Of a stretch of DNA of 64,000 nucleotides, positions 28,549 to 37,262 are shown in pieces. The stretch is from a bacterium (GTDB taxonomy: Bacteria; JAGOBX01), in assembly GCA_029551925.1 (NCBI GenBank), contig JAKPEO010000131.1:35069-99068 (forward strand), written 5' to 3'. A program made the position numbers and the translations under genes. Each line of letters begins with the position of its first letter. Within the stretch, counting starts at the first letter, position 1. The notes beneath the pieces are model-generated. The model was not told the origin of the DNA, did no database searches, and saw only the letters and a list, made by a program, of their open reading frames with translations.

Positions 28549-29901
28549 ATGATCAGCAAGAAAAAAATTTTTGTGTTTATTTTGATTATTTGCATTGGCG
28601 TCGCCGCGTATTATTTTTTTAATAGAAAAAAAGAAGAAAAGTTGAATATTACAAAAGAAAAAATAGTAGAATTGAAGCGCGGCGATATTTTTGTTTATGT
28701 TAATGCAACAGGAATAATAGAGCCGAATTTCATAGTTGAGATAAAATCCAAAGCCAGCGGCGAGATAATAAAAATGCCGTTTGATGTGGGCGATAGAGTA
28801 AAAAAAGGCGAGTTGTTGATTGAATTAGATCCGACAGATGAAAATAGAAATGTGATGCGCGCGGAAGCTGATTTAAAACGCGCGGAAGCGGATTTGCAGA
28901 TAGCCAAAAGTAATTTGGTAATGGAACAAAATTCTTATAAAAATTCGATATTGACTATAACAGCGAATTTAGAATCAGCCAAAATTTCGTATGACGATGC
29001 TGAAAGAAAATTTCAAAGAAATCAAGAATTATATGCGCAAAAACTTATATCAAAAGAAGCGTTTGAAAATTCGCAAAAGGAATTGGTGGTTTTGAAAGCA
29101 CGTTATGATCAAGCGTTAGCGGACAGCGCTACAATTCCTGCGAAATTTGAAAAAATAAAAATTTATGAGAATAATATCAAAGCTGCGGAAGTAAGCGTTT
29201 TAAAAGCGCGATTAGCATTAGAAGAAGCGCGAAAGCGAATGAATGAAACTAAAATATTTTCTCCGATTGACGGAATAATACTTTCGCGAAATGTTTCATT
29301 TGGACAAATAATAGCATCAGCCACTTCCAATGTCGGCGGCGGGACATTGTTATTCACAATAGCGGACACCTCAAAAATGTATGCGATTGCCGATGTTGAC
29401 GAAAGCGATATTGGCAAAATATCGATAGGGCAAAGCGTAGAATTGACTGTTGACACTTATCGCAATAAAAAATTTAGCGGAGTGATTGAAAGAATAAAAC
29501 CTGAAGGAAAAACCGAAAGCAATATTACAATATTCAAAACCCGAATTAATATTAATGATGCTGATAAAAATTTATTATTGACTGGAATGACTGCTAATAT
29601 TCAAATTGAGACGGCGCGCGCGGAGAATGTATTGATTGCGCCATTTAGCGCTGTGCAGACGCGTAAAGGCAGGCATTTTGTTTTAGCGGTAAGCAATGAC
29701 GAAAACGATACGAGACCGAGAAGAATAGCGGTTGAACCGGGCGTGACAGACGGAGAGAATATAGAGATAACTTCAGATGAATTAAAAGAAGGAGATAAAA
29801 TTATTGCCGCTGATTTTTCAGCGCGGCGCAGGATAAATCAATCGCAAGCTGGCGATAGACCGCGCGATCCCAACAGAGAATTAAGAAGAATGATGAGATA
29901 A
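28549..29901 (+). CDS. MacA-like periplasmic adaptor (HlyD/RND membrane fusion protein)
   Basis: A 450-residue membrane fusion protein. It has one N-terminal helix (about residues 5-22), a lipoyl-like half motif (IVEIKSKASGEIIKMPFDVGDRVKKGELLIELD), a long coiled-coil hairpin (about 105-235, rich in A, E, K), the second lipoyl half (KIFSPIDGIILSRNVSFGQ) and a beta-barrel. The C-terminal tail is polar and arginine-rich. These proteins bridge an inner-membrane transporter to an outer-membrane channel. CAAGGAG precedes the ATG. The next two genes encode its ABC ATPase and permease; no TolC-like channel gene is present in the window. Confidence 0.9.
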   Translation: MISKKKIFVFILIICIGVAAYYFFNRKKEEKLNITKEKIVELKRGDIFVYVNATGIIEPNFIVEIKSKASGEIIKMPFDVGDRVKKGELLIELDPTDENRNVMRAEADLKRAEADLQIAKSNLVMEQNSYKNSILTITANLESAKISYDDAERKFQRNQELYAQKLISKEAFENSQKELVVLKARYDQALADSATIPAKFEKIKIYENNIKAAEVSVLKARLALEEARKRMNETKIFSPIDGIILSRNVSFGQIIASATSNVGGGTLLFTIADTSKMYAIADVDESDIGKISIGQSVELTVDTYRNKKFSGVIERIKPEGKTESNITIFKTRININDADKNLLLTGMTANIQIETARAENVLIAPFSAVQTRKGRHFVLAVSNDENDTRPRRIAVEPGVTDGENIEITSDELKEGDKIIAADFSARRRINQSQAGDRPRDPNRELRRMMR

Positions 29902-29907
29902 AAAAAT

Positions 29908-30585
29908 ATGGAAATAGTTAAATTAGAAAATATTTGTAAAAAATATTATTTAGATGAAATTGAAATTGAAGTTTTGAAAAATATTAATCTATCTATAAAT
30001 CAAGGAGAGTTTGTTGCGATTATGGGGCCGTCCGGCAGCGGAAAAACCACATTGATGAGTATTTTAGGTTGTTTGGATAGTCCTACATCAGGGAATTATT
30101 ATTTAGAAAATCAGAATGTCAGTCATTTAACAGACAATGAACTTGCTAAAATTAGAAATAAAAAAATAGGTTTTGTATTTCAGACCTTTAATTTGTTGTC
30201 AAAATCTAACGCGTTAGAAAATGTTAAATTGCCGTTAATTTACGGAAGAGTGAAAAATAAAAATGAATTAGCTGAACAAGCATTAAATATAGTGGGTTTG
30301 AGCGATAGAAAAAAACATAAACCCGCGGAATTATCCGGCGGCCAGCGCCAGCGCGTAGCAATTGCAAGAGCAATAGTAACAACTCCGTCAATAATAATGG
30401 CTGACGAACCTACAGGAAATTTAGACAGTAAAACCGGATTAGAGATAATGAATATATTTTGCGAATTGCATAAAAAAGGTGTGACTATTATTCTTGTCAC
30501 GCACGAACAAGATATTGCGAAATACGCTAAACGCAAAATATACTTAAAAGATGGACTAATTATTTCTGATGAGCGGGTGAATTAA
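29908..30585 (+). CDS. MacB/LolD-type ABC transporter ATPase
   Basis: A 225-residue ABC ATPase with Walker A GPSGSGKTTL (about residues 40-49), Q-loop FVFQTFNLL, signature LSGGQRQRVAIARA, Walker B IIMADEPTGNLDS and the switch histidine in LVTHEQDIA. These are features of the MacB/LolD family that drives export or lipoprotein release without substrate passage through the membrane. It sits six bases after the adaptor gene, and its stop codon directly precedes the permease ATG. Confidence 0.93.
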   Translation: MEIVKLENICKKYYLDEIEIEVLKNINLSINQGEFVAIMGPSGSGKTTLMSILGCLDSPTSGNYYLENQNVSHLTDNELAKIRNKKIGFVFQTFNLLSKSNALENVKLPLIYGRVKNKNELAEQALNIVGLSDRKKHKPAELSGGQRQRVAIARAIVTTPSIIMADEPTGNLDSKTGLEIMNIFCELHKKGVTIILVTHEQDIAKYAKRKIYLKDGLIISDERVN

Positions 30586-31797
30586 ATGTTGATTGAAGAA
30601 TTATTTATGACATCAGTTCGCGGAATAATCGCAAATAAACTGCGGTCATTTTTGACAATGTTAGGAATTATTATCGGCGTAGCATCTGTAATCACAATGC
30701 TTGCGCTCGGCGAAGGTGCGAAATTAAAGGTTTCAAATTCAATTAAACAATTAGGCACAAATTTATTGTTTATTAGTCCAGGGATTTCGCGGCGTGGACC
30801 GATAAGAATGTCTAATGTGCAAACGCTTACTTTTGAGGATGCGGAAGCAATAAAATCTGAAATTCCGTATGTTGATAATATAGCGCCTGAAAACTCGCGG
30901 AATTATCAAATTAAATATTTTAATAAAAATACTAATGCGCCTGTTTACGGCACTATTCCGAGTTATGAATATGTTAGAAATTTTAAAACTATTGACGGCA
31001 GATTTATAAATGACAACGATTTGAAAACTATGAAACGCGTGTGCATAATTGGTCAGACAGTAAAAAATGAATTATTTGGCGAAGCGTTTTCGCCGATAGG
31101 TCAAGAAATAAAAATTAAAGGTATTACTTTTGAAATAATCGGATTGCTCGAAGAAAAGGGACAATCTAATTTTGGTGATAATGATAATATTATTATTGTG
31201 CCATTAACTACTTTTCAAAAAAGATTGGCTGGCGTGAGTCATATCCAGAATATTTCAGTTAAGATAATAAGCGAAAATTTAATGAGTGAAGCAGAAAAAT
31301 TAATTGAAGAATTGCTGCGCAAACGTCATAAAATTAAGCAGGGCGCAGAAAATGATTTTACTATAAGAAATCAGGCAGAATTTTTAGAAACTATGAATGA
31401 AATTACTAAAACATTTACTTATTTATTAGCGGGTGTAGCGACTGTTTCGCTTATTGTCGGCGGAATAGGAATTATGAATATTATGCTCGTATCTGTAACA
31501 GAGCGCACTCGCGAAATAGGCATTCGCAAAGCAATTGGCGCAACTAAAAAAAATATATTATTTCAATTTTTATTAGAATCAATTATTGTCAGCGTTACAG
31601 GCGGAATATTAGGAATCGCATTGGGCTACGGATTTTCTTTTCTTGCATCAAAATTAACAGAATTTGATACTTATATTACTATTGACTCAATTTTAATCTC
31701 ATTTTTGTTTTCTGTTTCTATCGGATTATTTTTCGGTATTTATCCAGCTAATAAAGCGGCAAAACTCAGTCCAATTGAAGCGTTGAGATACGAGTAG
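30586..31797 (+). CDS. MacB-type ABC transporter permease (FtsX family)
   Basis: A 403-residue permease with an N-terminal helix followed by a periplasmic MacB core domain and three C-terminal helices. Landmarks are IIANKLRSFLTMLGIIIGVASVI at the first helix, GGIGIMNIMLVSVTERTREIGIRKAIGATKK at the second and YPANKAAKLSPIEALRYE at the end, all typical of MacB-like FtsX permeases. With the two preceding genes it forms a complete inner-membrane exporter module. The substrate (lipid, antibiotic or peptide) is unknown. Confidence 0.92.
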   Translation: MLIEELFMTSVRGIIANKLRSFLTMLGIIIGVASVITMLALGEGAKLKVSNSIKQLGTNLLFISPGISRRGPIRMSNVQTLTFEDAEAIKSEIPYVDNIAPENSRNYQIKYFNKNTNAPVYGTIPSYEYVRNFKTIDGRFINDNDLKTMKRVCIIGQTVKNELFGEAFSPIGQEIKIKGITFEIIGLLEEKGQSNFGDNDNIIIVPLTTFQKRLAGVSHIQNISVKIISENLMSEAEKLIEELLRKRHKIKQGAENDFTIRNQAEFLETMNEITKTFTYLLAGVATVSLIVGGIGIMNIMLVSVTERTREIGIRKAIGATKKNILFQFLLESIIVSVTGGILGIALGYGFSFLASKLTEFDTYITIDSILISFLFSVSIGLFFGIYPANKAAKLSPIEALRYE

Positions 31798-31950
31798 TTT
31801 TTTAAAGTATGTAGAGAATGCGTAGTGCCGAAAAGTCCCTATATTTTAAAACAGCAATGAAATATAATTTATATTTTTTTATACAATATTTTTTGAAATT
31901 TTTTAGTGGCGTATTTGTTATTGTAAGAAAAAATAATTTTTTTTTAATTA

Positions 31951-31978
31951 TTGATTTTTATGCGATTGATGTTATAAT
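31951..31978 (+). promoter_or_regulatory. Promoter of the PseG-like/HpcH-like pair
   Basis: TTGATT (31951-31956), 16-base spacer, TATAAT (31973-31978), with TGT directly before it giving an extended -10. It lies about 50 bases before the ATG at 32028. The remaining 230-base gap since 31797 shows no other recognisable element. Confidence 0.6.
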
Positions 31979-32027
31979 AAACCGTCGCAATTGTTGATAA
32001 TGATTTTTTAGACGTAAAATAATTAAT

Positions 32028-33032
32028 ATGATAATTTTCAGATTCAATCTCACAAAAGAATTTGCTAGCGGTCATTTATTCAGAGCAGTAAATTTGTATA
32101 ATACTATCCTCAAATATTCTGATAAAATACCAAAAGACAAAATTTTTTTTTTTATTCATACTGATGAATTTGCGCGAAAATACCGAAAATTTTTAAAAAA
32201 TAAAATATGTTTTGCCTTTAAAGATTTAAACTATGAATATAGTATGTTGGATATGATAGCGCAGACAATAACTCAAAAAAAAAAAATAATAATTTTAGAT
32301 GTTAAAGATACAAGCGAGACATATATAAATTTTTTAAAGCGCTATAATTTTAAAATCATCGGATTTGACGATACTGGACCGGGCTCGAAATTTTTAGATT
32401 TTTTGATTGACGCTAATATCCATAAAATCTCTAAAAAATCTAATCAATTATTTGGCCCGAAATATATATTATTAGCGCCGATATTTTCAGAATACAATAA
32501 GCAAGAAAAAAAAATTTCTGAAAAAATCAAAAAGGGCTTGTTATTTTTCGGTGGCGCTGATAATAATCGCATTGCTGAATTTATTATGAATAATATAGAC
32601 AAACTGAATTTTAAAGATTGTTCATTAAGAATTATTACTAATTTAGATATTAAAAGAAATCCGAATTATCCGAGAATAAGAATAATAAAAAAAATGGTTG
32701 CTCCTGAAGAAATTGCGAAATTATATTATGATTATGATTTTGCTATTATATCCGGTGGAATAAGTATATATGAATCTATGTGCTGCGGGTGTCCGTCGAT
32801 TGTGATAAATCAAAACGCAGAGCAAAACAAGAATGTATCTTATTATAATGAACAATTAATTAATATAGGAGTGTTCAACGCTGAAACAGCGGTAGAACAG
32901 TTAAATACCGCATTTGTCAAAATTTCAGATGTCGCGGAAAGAAAGAAATTATCCGATTTATCTAAAAAAACAATTGACGGATTTGGTTATATGCGTATAA
33001 TAAAAGTACTTGAAAAAATTATTGATGAGTAA
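32028..33032 (+). CDS. PseG/SpsG-like nucleotide-sugar hydrolase or GT-B glycosyltransferase-like protein
   Basis: A 334-residue protein of the GT-B fold resembling PseG/SpsG, the UDP-sugar hydrolase group of pseudaminic acid and spore-coat polysaccharide synthesis, which is related to MurG. Supporting segments are the start FRFNLTKEFASGHLFRAVNL, LFFGGADNNRIAEFIMNN, and the C-terminal ISGGISIYESMCCGCPSIVINQNAEQNKN, which matches the nucleotide-binding end of this group. No ribosome site is obvious. It lies five bases before an HpcH/HpaI-aldolase-like gene. I cannot tell hydrolase from glycosyltransferase by eye. Confidence 0.7.
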   Translation: MIIFRFNLTKEFASGHLFRAVNLYNTILKYSDKIPKDKIFFFIHTDEFARKYRKFLKNKICFAFKDLNYEYSMLDMIAQTITQKKKIIILDVKDTSETYINFLKRYNFKIIGFDDTGPGSKFLDFLIDANIHKISKKSNQLFGPKYILLAPIFSEYNKQEKKISEKIKKGLLFFGGADNNRIAEFIMNNIDKLNFKDCSLRIITNLDIKRNPNYPRIRIIKKMVAPEEIAKLYYDYDFAIISGGISIYESMCCGCPSIVINQNAEQNKNVSYYNEQLINIGVFNAETAVEQLNTAFVKISDVAERKKLSDLSKKTIDGFGYMRIIKVLEKIIDE

Positions 33033-33037
33033 AATTT

Positions 33038-33814
33038 ATGAATAAAATTATATGGTTAGATGAAGAAAAAAAATTGCGCGATGCGCTGCTGCGCTTGCGC
33101 TGTGAATACGGTTGCGATTCATTAAAAGTATCAACAGAAGATGCAGGTATGTCATTTCGCGAGATTCGCGAAGTGTATAGATTATTTAATGACATTATGC
33201 CGATAGTAATGAAAATCGGCGGACCGGAAGCGCGCAATGATATAATAAACGCTGTTGAAATCGGAGTATCAGGCATTGTCGGACCAATGATTGAAACAGA
33301 TTATGCATTAGAAAAATACATTGAGACATTATTAGAAGTAGCTGGCAAAACAAAATTTGAAAAATTGTCAAAGCATATTAATATAGAGACGCTGCAATCT
33401 TGCAAAAATATCGATACAATATTAAATACAGAATCAGCGAAATATCTTAATCAGATAACAGTAGGAAGAACAGATTTATCGCGGTCATTAAAAAAAAATA
33501 TAGACGATGACGAAGTAATGCAATTAACAAACGAGATAATTCAAAAATGCAAGCGCCGCAAAATCAGCACATCAGTCGGCGGCAATATAACTCCGCAAAA
33601 TGCTGAAAAAATAGCGAAGTTAATAGAACCGGACAAAATCAATACTCGCGAAGTGGGCTTTACTTTAAAAAAATGTCGGGACATTCGCAAGACAGTAGAA
33701 GAATGTCTTAAATTTGAAATGCAGTTAATTGAACATAAAATAGCGTTATTCAATTTTCAAATTAATACATTAAGCGATCGTAAAAAAAAGATATTAAAAA
33801 GATTAGATGCATAA
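33038..33814 (+). CDS. HpcH/HpaI aldolase/citrate lyase-like protein
   Basis: A 258-residue protein whose central part (VMKIGGPEARNDIINAVEIGVSGIVGPMIETDYALEKYI; ITVGRTDLSRS; ISTSVGGNITPQNAEKI) has the alternating strand-helix pattern of the HpcH/HpaI TIM-barrel family. These enzymes cleave or join pyruvate- or acetyl-type units with a divalent metal bound by acidic residues; PMIET could hold the metal-binding Glu. The last 30 residues look like a coiled helix. It is directly coupled to the preceding PseG-like gene, suggesting a shared route to a carbohydrate, which is an inference. Confidence 0.65.
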   Translation: MNKIIWLDEEKKLRDALLRLRCEYGCDSLKVSTEDAGMSFREIREVYRLFNDIMPIVMKIGGPEARNDIINAVEIGVSGIVGPMIETDYALEKYIETLLEVAGKTKFEKLSKHINIETLQSCKNIDTILNTESAKYLNQITVGRTDLSRSLKKNIDDDEVMQLTNEIIQKCKRRKISTSVGGNITPQNAEKIAKLIEPDKINTREVGFTLKKCRDIRKTVEECLKFEMQLIEHKIALFNFQINTLSDRKKKILKRLDA

Positions 33815-33831
33815 TTTTTTTTATTCTTCAA

Positions 33832-33859
33832 TTGACAATTAAATTTTCATCAATATAAT
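33832..33859 (+). promoter_or_regulatory. Promoter of lysS
   Basis: A full consensus pair: TTGACA (33832-33837), 16-base spacer, TATAAT (33854-33859), in the 82-base gap before lysS. Transcription would start near 33866. AGGAG follows at 33881-33885 before the ATG at 33897. Confidence 0.8.
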
Positions 33860-33896
33860 TTTTCAAAATTTTTTTGTTATAGGAGCAAAATTTGAA

Positions 33897-35372
33897 ATGA
33901 AACGAAATCCATTAATTGAACAGCGTATTGAAAAAGTAAAAGAATTAAAAGACGCTGGCGTTAATCCATATCCTTATAAGTTTTTTAAACAATATGACAT
34001 AAAATATTTATTGGACAATTTCGAGCAATTTAATGAAACAACGCAAATATCAACTGCCGGAAGAATAATGTTTATGCGGCTGATGGGCAAAGCGACATTT
34101 ATGCATATTGCCGATGCTTCCGCTAAAATGCAAATATATTGCAGAGTCAACGAACTCGGCAAAGAGATATTCGAACAAATAAAAAAATTAGATATAGGCG
34201 ATATTATTGGAGTTACAGGAGTATTATTTAAAACTCATTCAAATGAAAAGACCATATTAGTCAATAAATTTGAATTATTGTCAAAATCTATTCGACCGCT
34301 TCCTGAAAAATTTCATGGATTAAAAGATACGGAGACTCGGTACAGACAGCGCTATGTTGATTTGATAATGAACGATAAAGTCAAAGAATTATTTTATAAT
34401 CGCAGTAAAATTATCGAAACTATCAGAAAATTTTTAAATTCAAAAAATTTTTTGGAAGTAGAAACACCGATGATGCAAACAATACCCGGCGGCGCAGCCG
34501 CAAGACCTTTTATTACTCATCATAATACATTAGATATGGATTTGTATTTACGAATAGCGCCGGAATTATATTTGAAAAGATTGTTAGTTGGCGGCTTTGA
34601 AAAGGTCTATGAAATTAATAGAAATTTCAGAAACGAAGGGATCTCAACAAAACACAATCCGGAATTTACAATGTTAGAATTATATTCCGCATATGATGAT
34701 TATTTTGATATGATGAATATTTGCGAACAGATATTTCACGAAGCAACCAAAGTAGTTAATAACAGCGACGATGTAATTTATCAAGGCAATAATATATCAT
34801 TAAAACCGCCGTTTGGAAGGCAGACATATTTCGGAGCATTAGATAAAGCGTTAAATACTGATACTCGAAAATTATCAGAAACCGAACTCAAAGAATGCTG
34901 CAAAAAAAATCATATTGAATTATCTGCAAATATGTCGCGAATAGAAATGATAAATGAATTATTTGAAAAATTAGTAGAGCCGACATTAATTCAACCGACA
35001 TTTATATATGATTATCCGATAGAATTGTCTCCTTTAACCAAAGCACACCGCAGCGATAATCGGCTTGTTGAAAGATTTGAATTATATGTGGCAGCCACAG
35101 AATTAGCAAATGCTTATTCTGAATTAAATGATCCGCTTGAACAATATAATAGATTTTTAGAGCAACAAAAAATCAAAGAACAGACTAAAACCGATGAAAT
35201 ATTTGATAAAATAGATTTTGACTTTTTGAGAGCATTAGAATACGGCATGCCGCCTGCTGGCGGATTGGGCATTGGCATTGACAGATTGGTGATGCTGCTA
35301 ACAGGCGCGGAATCAATACGCGAAGTAATTTTATTTCCGCAATTGCGCTATGAAGAATTTGACGACTTTTGA
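33897..35372 (+). CDS. lysS: Lysine-tRNA ligase (class II)
   Basis: A 491-residue class II synthetase. The N-terminal OB-fold (about residues 50-150) contains TAGRIMFMRLMGKATFMHIAD. The catalytic core has motif 1 (FLEVETPMMQTIPGGAAARPF), motif 2 (FEKVYEINRNFRNEGISTKHNPEFTMLELY) and motif 3 (GGLGIGIDRLVMLLTG). PGGAAARPF is characteristic of LysRS. It charges tRNA-Lys. Length and domain order are normal, and the gene has its own consensus promoter. Confidence 0.97.
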   Translation: MKRNPLIEQRIEKVKELKDAGVNPYPYKFFKQYDIKYLLDNFEQFNETTQISTAGRIMFMRLMGKATFMHIADASAKMQIYCRVNELGKEIFEQIKKLDIGDIIGVTGVLFKTHSNEKTILVNKFELLSKSIRPLPEKFHGLKDTETRYRQRYVDLIMNDKVKELFYNRSKIIETIRKFLNSKNFLEVETPMMQTIPGGAAARPFITHHNTLDMDLYLRIAPELYLKRLLVGGFEKVYEINRNFRNEGISTKHNPEFTMLELYSAYDDYFDMMNICEQIFHEATKVVNNSDDVIYQGNNISLKPPFGRQTYFGALDKALNTDTRKLSETELKECCKKNHIELSANMSRIEMINELFEKLVEPTLIQPTFIYDYPIELSPLTKAHRSDNRLVERFELYVAATELANAYSELNDPLEQYNRFLEQQKIKEQTKTDEIFDKIDFDFLRALEYGMPPAGGLGIGIDRLVMLLTGAESIREVILFPQLRYEEFDDF

Positions 35373-35440
35373 GCGTTTGAGATTTTACAAAAAAATAAAT
35401 ATAGACAATGCTAAAAATTTAATTTATTATCAACCATATT

Positions 35441-37138
35441 ATGTTTTTTGATTTTTTTGTTAAATTAATTCTTTCAATTAATAATTCAATCCCTTGGCTT
35501 TGGGCAAATGTTATGCCGTTTATTATTCTAATAGCGGTAGTAGTGCTGTTTCACGAGTTAGGCCATTTTTTAGTTGCAAAATTATTCGGTATTCGCGTAG
35601 AAGAATTTTCTATTGGTTTTCCGCCGAAATTAATAAGCAAAAAAATCGGAGAGACAGAATATGCAATTTCATTATTGCCAGTAGGCGGCTATGTAAAACT
35701 CGCCGGACAAGATGATTTCGGCAAACAGCAAGTAAATATTGAAGATAAAGGAATGTATTATTCTAAACCGGCGTGGCAGCGATTTTTAGTAGTATTTGCC
35801 GGCCCGTTTTTTAATTTTGTTATAGGTTGGATTTTATTTGTTATAATTTTTACTAATGGCATAAATGTCGAATACAATCCCAACTATCCTGGTAAAGTCG
35901 GTTATGTATTTGAAAATTCCGCGGCAGCAGAAGCAGGCGTGCAGCCCGGCGACGAAATTATACAGGTTGGCAAACGAAAAATAACAAGTTGGAATGATTT
36001 ATTGGAATTATCAGTCAATCCGCAATCTGACGAATATGAAGTATTAATCAAACGCGAAGAACAATTATTAACAAAAAAAATCAGACCGCGCAAAAGCGGC
36101 AAGCGATATTTGTTTGGCATTACTCAATATTTAGAGCCGCGGATTGGAACAATTATCGAACAGCAAAAAAATAGCGAAGCGCGAAACTTACCGCTCAAAC
36201 CCAATGATTTAATTTTAGCATTAGATTACATTCCGATAAAACAATGGAGCGCTATTGACGAATATTTATTTCTCAATCCAAACAAAAATATTACTGCTAC
36301 AATAAAACGAAATAATGAAATAATAAATGTTGTAATAACTCCTGAAAAAAATCAAAAAGAAAATATTGGATATTTAGACATCGAATTAACAAAATCAAAT
36401 GGCGGCTATTTTATTTTAAAACCATTAATCGAAAAAATAGATAATACAAAATTTGAAAATATTGATATTCAAGCCGGCGATAAAATAATTTCAGTAGTAA
36501 AACTTAAATCTAAGAATAATTCTTTTGATGGCGCGGAAAATTTAGTTTTTGAAGATGATTTTGAATATAAAATCAATACAGGCTTAGAATTTATAAATTT
36601 TGTAGCAGCGTATCCTAATGAATATTTAGCATTGGTATTAGAACGCAATGGCGAAATAATAAAACGAGTAGTAAAGACGCAAGTAAAAAATTTAGAATAT
36701 GGAACGCTTGATATTCATCCAATTCAATATATAGAAAACTATAATTTTACTCAAGCATTTAAAAAAAGTATTGAAAAATCAAAGGATTTTATAATAAGCA
36801 CAATCCAAGTAATAGGTAAAATATTCACAAATAAAATGCAAGCGCGCGATGTATTAGGCGGCCCGATTACTATGTGGAAAATGACTGTTATCACTGCGGA
36901 AGCCGGCTATAATCATTTTCTAATGCTGATGGCGATTATAAGCATAAATTTAGGTTTTATTAATCTGCTGCCGATACCAATCATAGATGGCGGACATTTA
37001 GTAATTTATATTTATGAAATGTTGAGCGGTAAAATGCCTTCCGAAAAAACGCTGAATTTTATTCAACAAGCAGGATTAGTCATAGTTATTTCTCTTATGA
37101 TTTTCACTTTTTACATTGATATAATTAAAATGTTTTAA
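35441..37138 (+). CDS. rseP: RseP-type site-2 metalloprotease with three PDZ-like domains
   Basis: A 565-residue M50 intramembrane protease. HELGH (H38, E39, H42) lies in the first helix, VGGYVKLAG follows at about residues 82-90, and the second active-site motif NLLPIPIIDGGHLV is in the C-terminal membrane part after VLGGPITMW. The region between the membrane segments is long. It shows three PDZ-like stretches: FENSAAAEAGVQPGDEIIQV, IIEQQKNSEARNLPLKPNDL and LIEKIDNTKFENIDIQAGDK. Usual homologues have one or two PDZ domains and about 350-450 residues. Such proteases cut anti-sigma factors or leftover signal peptides; the target is unknown here. No clear ribosome site. Confidence 0.92.
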   Translation: MFFDFFVKLILSINNSIPWLWANVMPFIILIAVVVLFHELGHFLVAKLFGIRVEEFSIGFPPKLISKKIGETEYAISLLPVGGYVKLAGQDDFGKQQVNIEDKGMYYSKPAWQRFLVVFAGPFFNFVIGWILFVIIFTNGINVEYNPNYPGKVGYVFENSAAAEAGVQPGDEIIQVGKRKITSWNDLLELSVNPQSDEYEVLIKREEQLLTKKIRPRKSGKRYLFGITQYLEPRIGTIIEQQKNSEARNLPLKPNDLILALDYIPIKQWSAIDEYLFLNPNKNITATIKRNNEIINVVITPEKNQKENIGYLDIELTKSNGGYFILKPLIEKIDNTKFENIDIQAGDKIISVVKLKSKNNSFDGAENLVFEDDFEYKINTGLEFINFVAAYPNEYLALVLERNGEIIKRVVKTQVKNLEYGTLDIHPIQYIENYNFTQAFKKSIEKSKDFIISTIQVIGKIFTNKMQARDVLGGPITMWKMTVITAEAGYNHFLMLMAIISINLGFINLLPIPIIDGGHLVIYIYEMLSGKMPSEKTLNFIQQAGLVIVISLMIFTFYIDIIKMF

Positions 37139-37202
37139 ACAAACTTACACTTCATAAAAGCAAAATTGAATTTTTAAAATATTAAATTTTTTTATAATTG
37201 TA

Positions 37203-37231
37203 TTGAAAAATTTATAAAATTAAAATATAAT
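37203..37231 (+). promoter_or_regulatory. Promoter of the 624-residue secreted protein gene
   Basis: TTGAAA (37203-37208), 17-base spacer, TATAAT (37226-37231) in the AT-rich gap following rseP. Transcription would start near 37238, about 25 bases before the GTG. Confidence 0.6.
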
Positions 37232-37262
37232 TTATTTTAAACTAAAAAAAAGAAAAATTATT

